DNA of 64,000 nt, taken from assembly GCA_022571985.1 (NCBI GenBank), contig JACZWU010000007.1, forward strand, positions 89,986 to 153,985, read 5' to 3'. The DNA comes from Candidatus Zixiibacteriota bacterium (GTDB lineage Bacteria > Zixibacteria > MSB-5A5 > GN15 > FEB-12). This document shows positions 18,503 through 26,982 of this stretch, in pieces; positions within the stretch are counted from its first letter, which is position 1, and every line of letters starts with the position of its first letter. Below the pieces are notes generated by a model. That model worked only from the letters and a program-made list of their open reading frames with translations, made no database searches and was not told the DNA's origin. A program made the translations under genes and the position numbers.

Positions 18503-18608
18503 GTTGTTGGTAGAAATTCTCTTGTCTCTTCAATATCATAGAATTATGTGATGTTGAGCTTTAATGAATCTAGTATCTTTCGCTTAAGAGTTATCAGATT
18601 GGGGGAAA

Positions 18609-19481
18609 ATGGATTCTTTAGAGGAATTGCTTAATACACCAATAGATAAACTTCCACATGTGGACAAAATCGGTCGATGGACGCTTATCAAATTGGAAAT
18701 TATTAATGAATATGCAAAGGCGTATTCTCTTATTCTAAATAAGCAACCAAGGATTTCTCATGTCTATATAGACGCATTCTCTGGAGCAGGAATCGCGATA
18801 GCAAGAGAGTCGGGGAAGAATGTCCTTGGAAGTGCTTTAAATGCGATTAGAATTGTTCCGCCTTTTAAAAAGTACTACTTTATTGATACCGATGAGGACA
18901 AAGTTCAGTTTCTCAGAGAAGCCACAAAGAACAGAACTGACGTTGAAGTAATACATGGAGACAGCAACAAGATTCTTATTGATAGTGTGTTCTCAGAGGT
19001 AGGCTATACAGAATACAAAAGAGGACTGTGTGTATTTGACCCTTATGGTTTACATCTACATTGGCAAACGGTTCAGGCCGCTGCAGAAAACAAAGCCATT
19101 GAAATTTTCTTGAATTTTCCACTAATGGATATGAATATGAATGTATTGTGGAGGAAGAATCCTGAAGGTCAAGATCCATTACAAATTGAAAGAATGAATC
19201 GGTTCTGGGGTGATGAATCTTGGCGTGACGAAGTTTATGACACAATAGGTGATTTATTTGGCTATCCTTCAAAAGTCTTTGATGCAAATAAAAAGATTGC
19301 GGAAGCGTTCCGAAAACGGTTAAATGAAGTTGCCGGATTTGAGTTCGTCCCTGAACCTATCGTAATGCGAAATACTTCGGGAGGAGAATTATACTATTTG
19401 TTTTTTGCATCCCACAACAAGACAGGTGAGAAAATAGCGAAGCATGTCTTAAAAAAATATAGGGAACTTGGAAGAAACTGA
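18609..19481 (+). CDS. tcmP: Three-Cys-motif partner protein TcmP
   Basis: A 290-residue protein matching the TcmP family, which is found beside three-Cys-motif (phage Gp37/Gp68-type, DUF5131) genes. The biochemical role is unknown. It looks like a Rossmann-fold methyltransferase: YIDAFSGAGIA (about residues 53-63) is a motif I-like loop, YYFIDTDEDKVQFL is motif II-like, VIHGDSN follows, and CVFDPYGLHL is a DPxx-type catalytic region. Its DNA is visibly more AT-rich than pdxS or pdxT. The stop and the next start share TGATG, so the two proteins are made together. Together they form a cassette between pdxS and pdxT. Confidence 0.8.
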   Translation: MDSLEELLNTPIDKLPHVDKIGRWTLIKLEIINEYAKAYSLILNKQPRISHVYIDAFSGAGIAIARESGKNVLGSALNAIRIVPPFKKYYFIDTDEDKVQFLREATKNRTDVEVIHGDSNKILIDSVFSEVGYTEYKRGLCVFDPYGLHLHWQTVQAAAENKAIEIFLNFPLMDMNMNVLWRKNPEGQDPLQIERMNRFWGDESWRDEVYDTIGDLFGYPSKVFDANKKIAEAFRKRLNEVAGFEFVPEPIVMRNTSGGELYYLFFASHNKTGEKIAKHVLKKYRELGRN

Positions 19482-20239
19482 TGTCGACTAAATCAAGAAT
19501 AGAATGGACTCATACAACCTGGAATCCGGTTACGGGTTGTGATAAAGTTAGTGCCGGTTGTGATCACTGCTACGCCGACCGTATGTCCAAGCGTTTGAAA
19601 GCTATGGGGGTCTATAAATATCGCAACGGATTTGATCTTACTATTCACCCCGATGTTCTGGATGCGCCATCAAAATGGACAACACCTCAAATTGTATTTG
19701 TGAACTCTATGAGTGATTTGTTTCATGAAAAAGTACCGTTTGAGTTTCTTCAGGAAATATTCAAGGTAATGGAGCATTACCCTCAGCATACTTTTCAGGT
19801 CCTTACCAAGAGGTCAAAACAGTTAATTCGCTTGGGAAAGAAATTGAAATGGTCTGATAATATCTGGATGGGGGTAACTGTTGAAAACAAGCATTACAGA
19901 TATCGTATAAAAGACCTGAGAAAAACAGATGCTAAAGTTAAGTTTCTTTCTCTGGAGCCGCTCATCGGGCCGTTGCCGGACATGGACTTAACGGAAATTG
20001 ACTGGGCCATAGTCGGAGGCGAATCCGGCCCCGGCGCCCGCCCAATGAAAGAAGAATGGGTCTGGGAAATCAAAGAGCAGTGTGATAAGCAAAAGGTGTC
20101 CTTTTTCTTCAAACAATGGGGCGGAGTTAACAAAAAGAGAACCGGCAGAATCTTAGGTAACAGGACCTGGGATGAAATGCCGAATAAAAATCCCTTTGCT
20201 AAGGATCAGCTTAGTCTCACGACTAATTTTTCCGTTTAA
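19481..20239 (+). CDS. Three-Cys-motif protein, phage Gp37/Gp68 (DUF5131) family
   Basis: A 252-residue member of the DUF5131 family. The start SRIEWTHTTWNPVTGC is the family hallmark. The three cysteines lie in GCDKVSAGCDHCYAD (C-x6-C-x2-C, about residues 20-30). They resemble a metal or Fe-S binding site, and the fold is thought to be radical-SAM-like. Further family blocks are VFVNSMSDLFHE, WMGVTVEN, LSLEPLIGPLP and WAIVGGESGPGARP. The C-terminal FFKQWGG is also typical. The start overlaps the TcmP stop. The family is frequent on phages and mobile islands; its substrate, perhaps an RNA or DNA base, is unknown. Confidence 0.82.
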   Translation: MSTKSRIEWTHTTWNPVTGCDKVSAGCDHCYADRMSKRLKAMGVYKYRNGFDLTIHPDVLDAPSKWTTPQIVFVNSMSDLFHEKVPFEFLQEIFKVMEHYPQHTFQVLTKRSKQLIRLGKKLKWSDNIWMGVTVENKHYRYRIKDLRKTDAKVKFLSLEPLIGPLPDMDLTEIDWAIVGGESGPGARPMKEEWVWEIKEQCDKQKVSFFFKQWGGVNKKRTGRILGNRTWDEMPNKNPFAKDQLSLTTNFSV

Positions 20240-20277
20240 CTTTGGCACTCTATCTTTCTTCAACTGTTTAAGAAGCT

Positions 20278-20874
20278 ATGAGTCTCTTTGGTAACATAAC
20301 TGTCGGTGTTTTAGCGCTGCAAGGGGATTACGAAGCGCACAAAAAACAACTGGAGTCTCTCGCTGTAAAAGCTCGAGAAGTTCGTCTGGCGGGCGACCTC
20401 AAAAATTTGGACGCCCTGATAATCCCCGGCGGGGAGACAACCACTATGGACAAGCTGATAAACAGGTTCAAACTGCGTCAGCCGTTAATAAATTTCTGCC
20501 GGAGTAAGCCTGTTTTTGGCACCTGTGCCGGTCTGATACTGCTTTCAAAAAAAATTGAAGATAACCAATCCGGCGTGGAGCCGTTTGGGTTGATAGATAT
20601 TGATGTTCTGCGCAACGGCTATGGCCGGCAGATCTTTTCGTTTGAAGAAGATATAAATCTGAATCTGAATAATGGTAAATCGCAAATGGCGGCCACTTTT
20701 ATCAGGGCACCCAAAATCACCAGAATAGGCCGGGGCGTCAAAGTGCTCGGAAAGTTCAAAAATGAGCCTGTTTTAATCTCTCAGAACAAGGTTCTGGCCA
20801 GCTCCTTTCATGCCGAATTAGGCCAGGATACCACGCTACTACGCTATTTTTTGAAGACTTTTGCATCAGGTTGA
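20278..20874 (+). CDS. pdxT: Pyridoxal 5'-phosphate synthase glutaminase subunit
   Basis: PdxT splits glutamine and channels ammonia to PdxS for PLP synthesis. The 198 residues show VGVLALQGDYEAH at the N-terminus, the oxyanion loop IPGGETTTMDKL, the nucleophile in FGTCAGLILL (about residue 82) and the His-x-Glu pair in SSFHAELGQD. All catalytic parts are intact, so the protein should work although it is separated from pdxS by the TcmP cassette. It precedes lipA by 37 bases. Confidence 0.93.
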   Translation: MSLFGNITVGVLALQGDYEAHKKQLESLAVKAREVRLAGDLKNLDALIIPGGETTTMDKLINRFKLRQPLINFCRSKPVFGTCAGLILLSKKIEDNQSGVEPFGLIDIDVLRNGYGRQIFSFEEDINLNLNNGKSQMAATFIRAPKITRIGRGVKVLGKFKNEPVLISQNKVLASSFHAELGQDTTLLRYFLKTFASG

Positions 20875-20911
20875 CTTAGACTAAAATTATGCCTTAATTG
20901 GACACAGAACG

Positions 20912-21874
20912 ATGCAGAAAGTTATTTTCACACAGTCATTTGGCGAAAATTCGGCCCACTCTGAAAAGCCCAAGGCCCCACCGGTCAGAGACCGGGTGCA
21001 GGTACCTCGTTCCAGGATTCCCAGGTGGCTGAAAGTCAGCCCCAGATTCGGCCCCGGCTACCAAAGAGTACGCTCGATTTTAAAAGAGCATGGACTTCAC
21101 TCGGTCTGCCAGGAAGCATCCTGTCCGAACATCAGGGAATGTTTTGATGAAGGTACGGCCACGTTTATGATACTGGGGAAACACTGCACCCGCGGCTGTA
21201 ATTTCTGTGATGTAATAAAAGCCAAACCTGAAGGTCTCGATCTTGAAGAGCCAAAAAGATTAGCTATAACAGTCGCCGAACTGGGCTTAAAACAGGTCGT
21301 GATTACATCGGTGACGCGAGACGACTTACCCGATGGTGGCGCCCAGATATTTGTCAAAACAATGCAGGAATTACGTGAGCGGGACAAAGCAGTAAAAGTT
21401 GAGTTTTTGATTCCCGACATGCGCGGCAATGCTGAGGCATTGGGTTATATACTTGAATCGGGTGTTGATGTGCTGGCACATAATGTTGAAACAGTCGGCC
21501 GTCTTCAAAAACGTGTCCGCGGCGGTGCGCCCAAACTTAAGCGCTCGCTCTGGGTCTTAAACTATGCCCATAAATACCGGCCTCGTCCGGTAGTCAAAAG
21601 CGGTATGATGGCCGGACTTGGCGAAACCAAAGAAGAAATTATTGAATTGATGAAGCAGGTTTGCGATGCCGGAGCTGATATCTTTACGATTGGTCAGTAC
21701 CTGCGGCCGTCGCCGGCGCACCTGCCGGTAGAAAGATATTACCGTCCCGAAGAATACCAGGAATTAGCCCGAGTAGGCAAGGAAATAGGATTTGGCCATG
21801 TCGAAGCCGGTCCTTTGGTGCGGAGTTCTTATAAAGCGTTCAACCAATCAAAGGATTTATTGGAGGCACGATGA
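20912..21874 (+). CDS. lipA: Lipoyl synthase
   Basis: LipA inserts two sulfurs into protein-bound octanoyl groups to make lipoyl cofactors, using two [4Fe-4S] clusters and SAM. The 320 residues contain the auxiliary-cluster cysteines in CQEASCPNIRECF and the radical-SAM motif in HCTRGCNFCDV (C-x3-C-x2-C). The C-terminal VRSSYKA supplies the serine ligand of the auxiliary cluster. An N-terminal extension of about 40 residues precedes the catalytic core. The last 4 bases overlap ispH. Only this step of the lipoyl pathway is in the window; lipB or lplA must be elsewhere. Confidence 0.95.
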   Translation: MQKVIFTQSFGENSAHSEKPKAPPVRDRVQVPRSRIPRWLKVSPRFGPGYQRVRSILKEHGLHSVCQEASCPNIRECFDEGTATFMILGKHCTRGCNFCDVIKAKPEGLDLEEPKRLAITVAELGLKQVVITSVTRDDLPDGGAQIFVKTMQELRERDKAVKVEFLIPDMRGNAEALGYILESGVDVLAHNVETVGRLQKRVRGGAPKLKRSLWVLNYAHKYRPRPVVKSGMMAGLGETKEEIIELMKQVCDAGADIFTIGQYLRPSPAHLPVERYYRPEEYQELARVGKEIGFGHVEAGPLVRSSYKAFNQSKDLLEAR

Positions 21875-22782
21875 TTAAAGAGATTATTATGGCTAAACAT
21901 CACGGTTTCTGTATGGGAGTCAAGAGAGCGATCAACATTGCCGAAGAAACCGCCGAAAAGAGCGATGAAAGAGTCACAATACTCAATGAAATTGTTCACA
22001 ACGAATCGGTTGTGGAGAAATTCCGTGAACAGGGAGTACAGCAGGCTTTTTCCGTTGAAGATGTAGAAGGCGGCACCTTAATAATTTCCGCACACGGTAT
22101 TGCTCCAGATGTAATTAAAAAAGCCGAGGCACAGGGCTTAAAAGTAATTGATGCTACCTGTCCGCTGGTAACCCGCATCTATGACATCATTGTCAAAGCT
22201 GTCGAGCAGGGATTCCATATTATCCACTATGGAGAAGCCGACCATGATGAAACTTACGGCGTAGTAGGTTATGCACCGGACAAGATTACCGTAGTCTCTG
22301 ATCACGAGTCGCTACTAGCGCTGCCCGACTGGAAAGAGCGCAAACTCGGCTTGACTGTACAGACGACTGCCCATGAAAAGGAATTCGAAGAGGCCGAAAA
22401 ATTAGCAATAGAGAAGTGGCCGCAAATAAAAATTTTCAACACGATATGTAACGCAACCACTAAGAGACAGCAGGCAATTTTAGAGCTGGCTCCAAATGTT
22501 GATATGGTACTGGTGGTCGGCTCAGAAACATCGGCCAATTCAAACCGTCTGGCACAAATATCAGATGGCATCTGCGGACGGGGCATTCTTATTAGCTCCG
22601 TAGATGATATTAAAGATGAATGGTTTGAAGATAAATATGAAAAGATAGGCATCTCAGCCGGAGCTTCGACACCGGATTATCTGGTTGAGGCTGTTATTGA
22701 GAAGTTAGTAGCATTATCAGGCGGCACAGCTAATGTTGTGCTGCCGGAGAAGAGAACAAAAATTGCTCGAGTGGCAAGGTAG
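21871..22782 (+). CDS. ispH: 4-hydroxy-3-methylbut-2-enyl diphosphate reductase
   Basis: IspH makes isopentenyl and dimethylallyl diphosphate in the last step of the MEP pathway, using a [4Fe-4S] cluster. The three cluster cysteines are in HHGFCMGVKRA, DATCPLVTRI and NTICNATTKRQ. The substrate residues follow in VGSETSANSNRL and GISAGASTPDYL. The 303-residue length is normal, with no fused S1 domain. It overlaps lipA by 4 bases. Its product feeds the polyprenyl synthase at 7165. Confidence 0.95.
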   Translation: MIKEIIMAKHHGFCMGVKRAINIAEETAEKSDERVTILNEIVHNESVVEKFREQGVQQAFSVEDVEGGTLIISAHGIAPDVIKKAEAQGLKVIDATCPLVTRIYDIIVKAVEQGFHIIHYGEADHDETYGVVGYAPDKITVVSDHESLLALPDWKERKLGLTVQTTAHEKEFEEAEKLAIEKWPQIKIFNTICNATTKRQQAILELAPNVDMVLVVGSETSANSNRLAQISDGICGRGILISSVDDIKDEWFEDKYEKIGISAGASTPDYLVEAVIEKLVALSGGTANVVLPEKRTKIARVAR

Positions 22783-22833
22783 TTCAAAGTTTAGCTCCAT
22801 TATAACGGAGCGGAAGATTTTCAGGGGCTAAAG

Positions 22834-25071
22834 TTGGCATATTTAGGAAATTATTTCATTGTTGCGGCTACGGGCTGCACGATATTTTCTATGCTCCTGT
22901 ATTTCTTAGTCTGGAGAGGGGATGAGGGCAAGCGTTATATCGCCCGTCTGTTCTATAAATTCGCTACAACTTTTGCTGCTCTGGCAATAGCAACTCTGCT
23001 TTACCTGATAATATCTCACGATTTTACTGTCGCTTATGTTCATTCATATTCTTCGACTGACCTGCCGCTCGGTTATTTGATATCTACGTTGTGGGGAGGA
23101 CAGCAGGGGACTTTCCTGCTCTGGCTGTTTTATACTTCTGTAATGGGCCTGGTGATGATCTACACCGCCAAAAAATTCGAGTCGGGTAATATGATGTTTC
23201 TTAATCTGTTTAATTTGTCACTGCTTGCAATCCTCTTGAAAAAATCACCCTTTGAGCTTATGACGGTTTTCCAGATAGAAGGCGCCGGTTTAAATCCGCT
23301 GCTGCAGAATTACTGGATGCAAATACACCCGCCCATTATGTTCATTGGCTTTTCGGCCATAGTTTTTCCTTTCTGCTTTGCCATGACAGCTCTGATAGAC
23401 AAAAAATATAGTGTCTGGGCAGAGTCCGCCCGCAAATGGACGCTCTTTGCCTGGGTGACGCTGGGTACGGCTTTAATCATGGGCGGCTACTGGGCTTATG
23501 AAACTCTGGGCTGGGGAGGATTCTGGGCTTGGGATCCGGTAGAGAACTCTTCACTTATTCCCTGGATTTTCCTGACAGCTCAAGTACACTCCCTTTTTAT
23601 CAAAAGGCAGCGGCGGGGACTTTTGCGCTTCTCTTTATTTGTGGTCTGTTTAAGTTTCTGGTCTGTTTTGTATGGCACCTTTTTAACCAGGTCAGGAGTG
23701 CTGGCCGATTTTTCAGTGCATTCTTTCGTCGACCTCGGTATAAACTCATTTTTGGTTGTAGGTCTTTTAATGTTTGTTGGCATCAGCACTTTTCTTCTTA
23801 TCTGGCGCTGGCGGGATATCAAAACCGAGGCATCTTATTCAAGCGTCAATTCCCGTTCTTATTTGGTAACAATAGGCGTTATTATTATCTTTTTGGGCGG
23901 CGTTTTAACTCTGCTGGGAACTTCGACTCCGTTATTAACTCGATTCACCGATAGCCCCTCAAACGTCGGCATTGAATATTATTTCGCTACCATGACACCT
24001 ATAGCTGTTGCCATACTATTTTTGATAGCTCTATTCCCCTGCTTTAAGTGGAACAAAGGAATGTACCGGAAATGGTTATTGATATCAGGTTCATCTGCCG
24101 GACTTGTAACGGTCCTTATTTTAGTTATTACCGGTTTTACCAGAGAAATAATCTATCTGCTTCTATTTGGAGCGGCCACCTGGGCATTTGTCTCAAACTC
24201 CACGGTTGTCATCGGCGGACTGTTAAACAAGAAATTTTCGCCCGGCTATCTGGCGCATGTAGGTTTGTCAATCGCCCTGACAGGCGCTGCCGCCTCGGCA
24301 GGCTTTGATAACACTATGAATGTTACTCTGCCTATGGGTGAGACCGTATCTGCTATGGGCTACGATATGACATTTACGCATATGGTTGAAACCGATAAAG
24401 GTTTCGACTGCCATGTTGATTTTGTCTCCGAAGGTGAACACTTTGTGGCCGTTTTGCCCCACGAATTTCCCAAAAATTCCGAGGGAGTAATGCGTAAACC
24501 TCACGTCAAAAATTACCTGAGCCATGACCTTTACGTAGCTCCGGTAGCCATGAACAATACCGAGCAGCGCGACCCGGGTACGCTAAGTTTTCGAAGCGGA
24601 GAATCAAGGTGGCTTGATAAGTATAAGATAACTTTCCTGAAATTTGAGTTTGACGATCCGGAAGCCATTACCCCCAAAGCTGTGGCCTCAGTCTTGAGCA
24701 TTGAGTACGGCGGCCGGACCGAGGAGATCAGGCCTAGTCTTGACCTGACCGGTCAAAAGATCGTAAGTAACCAGGTTACATTTGATGATGGCAGCGCCAG
24801 CGTCAAAATAGCCGGAATAAATCCCGAAGATGGCAGCGTGGTGCTCAAATTCAAGGCCGACTTTTTGCCGGATATCCCTAAGCAAACGACTGCCTTGATT
24901 ATAGACATCTCAGAAAAACCTTTAATTATACTTTTCTGGGCGGGTTCGTTCCTGGTATTCTTGGCCGGTTCACTGGCGATAGTTGACCGCAAGAAACTGA
25001 TGAAAACTATATCATTATCATTGTCACGGACCGACAAGAAAACAGAACCAGCGCATGAAGCCGCAGCATAG
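22834..25071 (+). CDS. ccmF: Cytochrome c maturation heme lyase subunit CcmF
   Basis: A 745-residue multi-spanning inner membrane protein that attaches heme to apocytochrome c in the system I pathway. The tryptophan-rich heme-handling motif is WGGFWAWDPVENSSLIPW (about residues 229-246). LPLGYLISTLWGGQQGTFLLW and NPLLQNYWMQIHPPIMF are further family landmarks. The C-terminal third is a large soluble loop followed by a final membrane helix. The TTG start at 22834 is supported by AGGGG 6 bases upstream. No ccmA-E or ccmH/I is next to it, so the rest of the system is elsewhere or reduced. Confidence 0.93.
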   Translation: MAYLGNYFIVAATGCTIFSMLLYFLVWRGDEGKRYIARLFYKFATTFAALAIATLLYLIISHDFTVAYVHSYSSTDLPLGYLISTLWGGQQGTFLLWLFYTSVMGLVMIYTAKKFESGNMMFLNLFNLSLLAILLKKSPFELMTVFQIEGAGLNPLLQNYWMQIHPPIMFIGFSAIVFPFCFAMTALIDKKYSVWAESARKWTLFAWVTLGTALIMGGYWAYETLGWGGFWAWDPVENSSLIPWIFLTAQVHSLFIKRQRRGLLRFSLFVVCLSFWSVLYGTFLTRSGVLADFSVHSFVDLGINSFLVVGLLMFVGISTFLLIWRWRDIKTEASYSSVNSRSYLVTIGVIIIFLGGVLTLLGTSTPLLTRFTDSPSNVGIEYYFATMTPIAVAILFLIALFPCFKWNKGMYRKWLLISGSSAGLVTVLILVITGFTREIIYLLLFGAATWAFVSNSTVVIGGLLNKKFSPGYLAHVGLSIALTGAAASAGFDNTMNVTLPMGETVSAMGYDMTFTHMVETDKGFDCHVDFVSEGEHFVAVLPHEFPKNSEGVMRKPHVKNYLSHDLYVAPVAMNNTEQRDPGTLSFRSGESRWLDKYKITFLKFEFDDPEAITPKAVASVLSIEYGGRTEEIRPSLDLTGQKIVSNQVTFDDGSASVKIAGINPEDGSVVLKFKADFLPDIPKQTTALIIDISEKPLIILFWAGSFLVFLAGSLAIVDRKKLMKTISLSLSRTDKKTEPAHEAAA

Positions 25072-25132
25072 ATTCTCATTTTAACAGTCAAAGTTAGTAA
25101 TTATCAAATTTTGAATATTAAGAAAAGACTAA

Positions 25133-25435
25133 ATGCAGCGAATCAAAATGGGTAAAATTTCTGAACTTCCCCCGGGCAGTTCTTTGGAAAAAAGAATCCT
25201 GGCGAGACGCGTGGCGGTTTTCAATGTCGATGGCGAACTGTTTGGGATAGAGTCCGATTGTAAACATATGAAGGCATCTCTTAAGAAAGGGAAAGTAGAA
25301 GGGCTGGTAGTCACCTGCCCCTGGCACAGCTGGAAATACAACCTCAAGACCGGCCGGTGCCTGACAGTTGACAAGTTTAAACTCAAGACCTACCAGGTGG
25401 AGGTCGAAAACGGCGATATTTTTATTAAAATTTAA
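25133..25435 (+). CDS. Rieske-type [2Fe-2S] ferredoxin
   Basis: A 100-residue soluble protein made of a single Rieske domain. Ligands are C-x-H in SDCKHMKASL and C-x2-H in CPWHSWKYN, 17 residues apart, as in ferredoxin subunits of dioxygenases and nitrite-reductase small subunits. It has no membrane helix or twin-arginine signal, so it is cytoplasmic. An internal ATG at 25148 (MGKISELPPG) is an alternative start. It stands between ccmF and an O-methyltransferase with only 2 bases before the latter's longest frame. Its redox partner is unknown. Confidence 0.85.
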   Translation: MQRIKMGKISELPPGSSLEKRILARRVAVFNVDGELFGIESDCKHMKASLKKGKVEGLVVTCPWHSWKYNLKTGRCLTVDKFKLKTYQVEVENGDIFIKI

Positions 25436-25449
25436 GATTGGTTGGAAGA

Positions 25450-26073
25450 ATGGGAATGTTTGAAGACGTACATAAGCATCTGTTAAATGTTACTCCGGAA
25501 CGCCCGCAAGTTCTAAGAGAGATGGAAAACTTCGCTGAAGAGATCGATTTCCCTATTGTAGGCCCTCTGGTCGGAAGATTGCTGTATCAGCTGACAATTT
25601 TGACCAAGGCTCGCAAAATACTCGAACTTGGCTCCGGCTATGGTTATTCGGCCTTCTGGTTCTCTATGGCCTCAGGCGGCCGCGGACAGATTACCATGAC
25701 TGACAATAATATCAAAAATAAGAAGCTGGCCATGGATTTTTTCAAACGAGCCGGGCTGCGCAGCCATTTTGACTATAAAGTCGGCGACAGTCTCAAAATA
25801 GCAAAAAGACTAACGGGGCCGTTTGATATTATTTTCAACGACGTCGCCAAAAAAGATTACCCCGCTATTATTGATTTGGTTGCGCCGCTACTCAAAAAAG
25901 GAGGCTTGTTCATAACAGACAACCTGCTGGTGGAAGGCAAAGTATATGCAAAAACTACTGAAAAATCGCCGAAAGCAGTAAAGGAGTTTACGGAGAGTTT
26001 ATACAAAGACAGCAGATTTTTCACAACCATAATGCCCTTAAGAGACGGCGTAAGTATTGCGGTGAGGCTATAG
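25450..26073 (+). CDS. SAM-dependent O-methyltransferase, caffeoyl-CoA OMT-like
   Basis: A class I methyltransferase of the O-MT family 3 (COMT/catechol type), about 207 residues. SAM binding is shown by ILELGSGYGYSAFWFS. The catalytic metal region is FDIIFNDVAKKDYP, and GGLFITDNLLVEGKV follows. In this family a divalent metal is usually held by two Asp and an Asn; here the first reads FND, and TDN is present. The frame is open from a TTG at 25438. ATG codons at 25450 and 25456 are better starts, and GGAAG at 25444-25448 best fits the second. The substrate is unknown. Confidence 0.8.
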   Translation: MGMFEDVHKHLLNVTPERPQVLREMENFAEEIDFPIVGPLVGRLLYQLTILTKARKILELGSGYGYSAFWFSMASGGRGQITMTDNNIKNKKLAMDFFKRAGLRSHFDYKVGDSLKIAKRLTGPFDIIFNDVAKKDYPAIIDLVAPLLKKGGLFITDNLLVEGKVYAKTTEKSPKAVKEFTESLYKDSRFFTTIMPLRDGVSIAVRL

Positions 26074-26440
26074 TCTGAAGCAAAGTTTTTTTATTTGAAA
26101 CTTTTTAATTACGAAAATGTTGTTATATTAGTGTAGGTCACATTAAAGACGAGGCTCTTTTTTCCCGATAATATTAATGGGGCTTTTTGGATTGTTTTTT
26201 TAAGCGAACAATCCGGACTTTATAACGTAGAAAGAATAGGAATCTGCTGGTTTTATTTTTGATGGAGTTCACTATAAGCATTTTTAAAAGTCATAGGCTC
26301 ATTTTTTAGTTGCTATAACAGCTAAGTTATAGCCTGTTAGTAATTCGATTAAGTACAAACATAGAAATTTTCAATTTGAACTTTGAAACTTATTTGAGCG
26401 AATAAAATTTGCCATACAGAAAACAGATTTAGGAGGAAGA
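26074..26440. other. AT-rich 367-base gap with two perfect hairpins, no gene seen
   Basis: No credible coding frame is present on either strand. GGATTGTT (26189-26196) pairs with AACAATCC (26207-26214), and GCTATAAC (26312-26319) pairs with GTTATAGC (26326-26333) across a 6-base loop. Several T-runs follow stems, as in 'ggctcttttttcc' near 26153-26165. The gap probably holds the end of the previous transcript and the promoter of the ArsC-like gene; a small RNA is possible but not shown. Confidence 0.4.
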
Positions 26441-26896
26441 ATGGCACCCAAACGTGCAATATATTTAACTTACGGAAACGATGAGGGCTGTGCCCAAACC
26501 AGGCAGTTTTTAGAAGAAGCCGGAGTTGTGCTTGATATACGTGATTTAGGAAAAAACCCAATGAGCGCCTATGAGCTAATGGGTATTTTGGGCCATCTGG
26601 ATGCCAAACATTTTATAAATCCCATGTCCGAGTCTTATGCCAAGCATAATTTAGGTGAAAAGATTCCTCCAAGAGAACAGCTGGTTGAGCTTATAGCCGA
26701 GGACATTACTCTGCTGAAGCGCCCGATAATCAAGACTACCCGCCTGTTGACCGTGGGTTGTGACAAGGATAAGATATCAGAGATGCTCAGGCTTAACGGC
26801 GAGCCGTCTTCCCGCGAATTTAGCGGTAATATCAGAAGACATCAAAATGGCAGTAATAGAATTTATTCCAAGAGGTCTTCATCGACCAACCGCTGA
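26441..26896 (+). CDS. ArsC/Spx-like thioredoxin-fold protein
   Basis: A 151-residue protein with the arsenate reductase/Spx fold. RAIYLTYGNDEGCAQTRQFL holds the single active-type cysteine near residue 17 (family form C-x2-T/C-R). IRDLGKNPMSAYEL and KRPIIKTTRLLTVGCDKDKI match the rest of the family. Known members reduce arsenate or act as regulators; this one lacks the CxxC of Spx and could be a thiol protein of other function. After about residue 120 the sequence turns Ser/Arg/Asn-rich and unlike the family. A perfect AGGAGG ribosome site precedes the ATG closely. The next gene, ETF-QO, starts 86 bases later. Confidence 0.7.
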   Translation: MAPKRAIYLTYGNDEGCAQTRQFLEEAGVVLDIRDLGKNPMSAYELMGILGHLDAKHFINPMSESYAKHNLGEKIPPREQLVELIAEDITLLKRPIIKTTRLLTVGCDKDKISEMLRLNGEPSSREFSGNIRRHQNGSNRIYSKRSSSTNR

Positions 26897-26982
26897 CCTA
26901 ATTTCTTCTGACCTCGAACTTTCTTTTCCATATTTTCCCAGTTATATTCAAGGGAAATGACTATTCTTTTTAGAGGAATGTT

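Noticed and set aside
22783-22833. CTCC...GGAG hairpin between ispH and ccmF as a terminator
   Set aside because: The stem is only four bases and no T-run follows; the ccmF ribosome site is immediately downstream.
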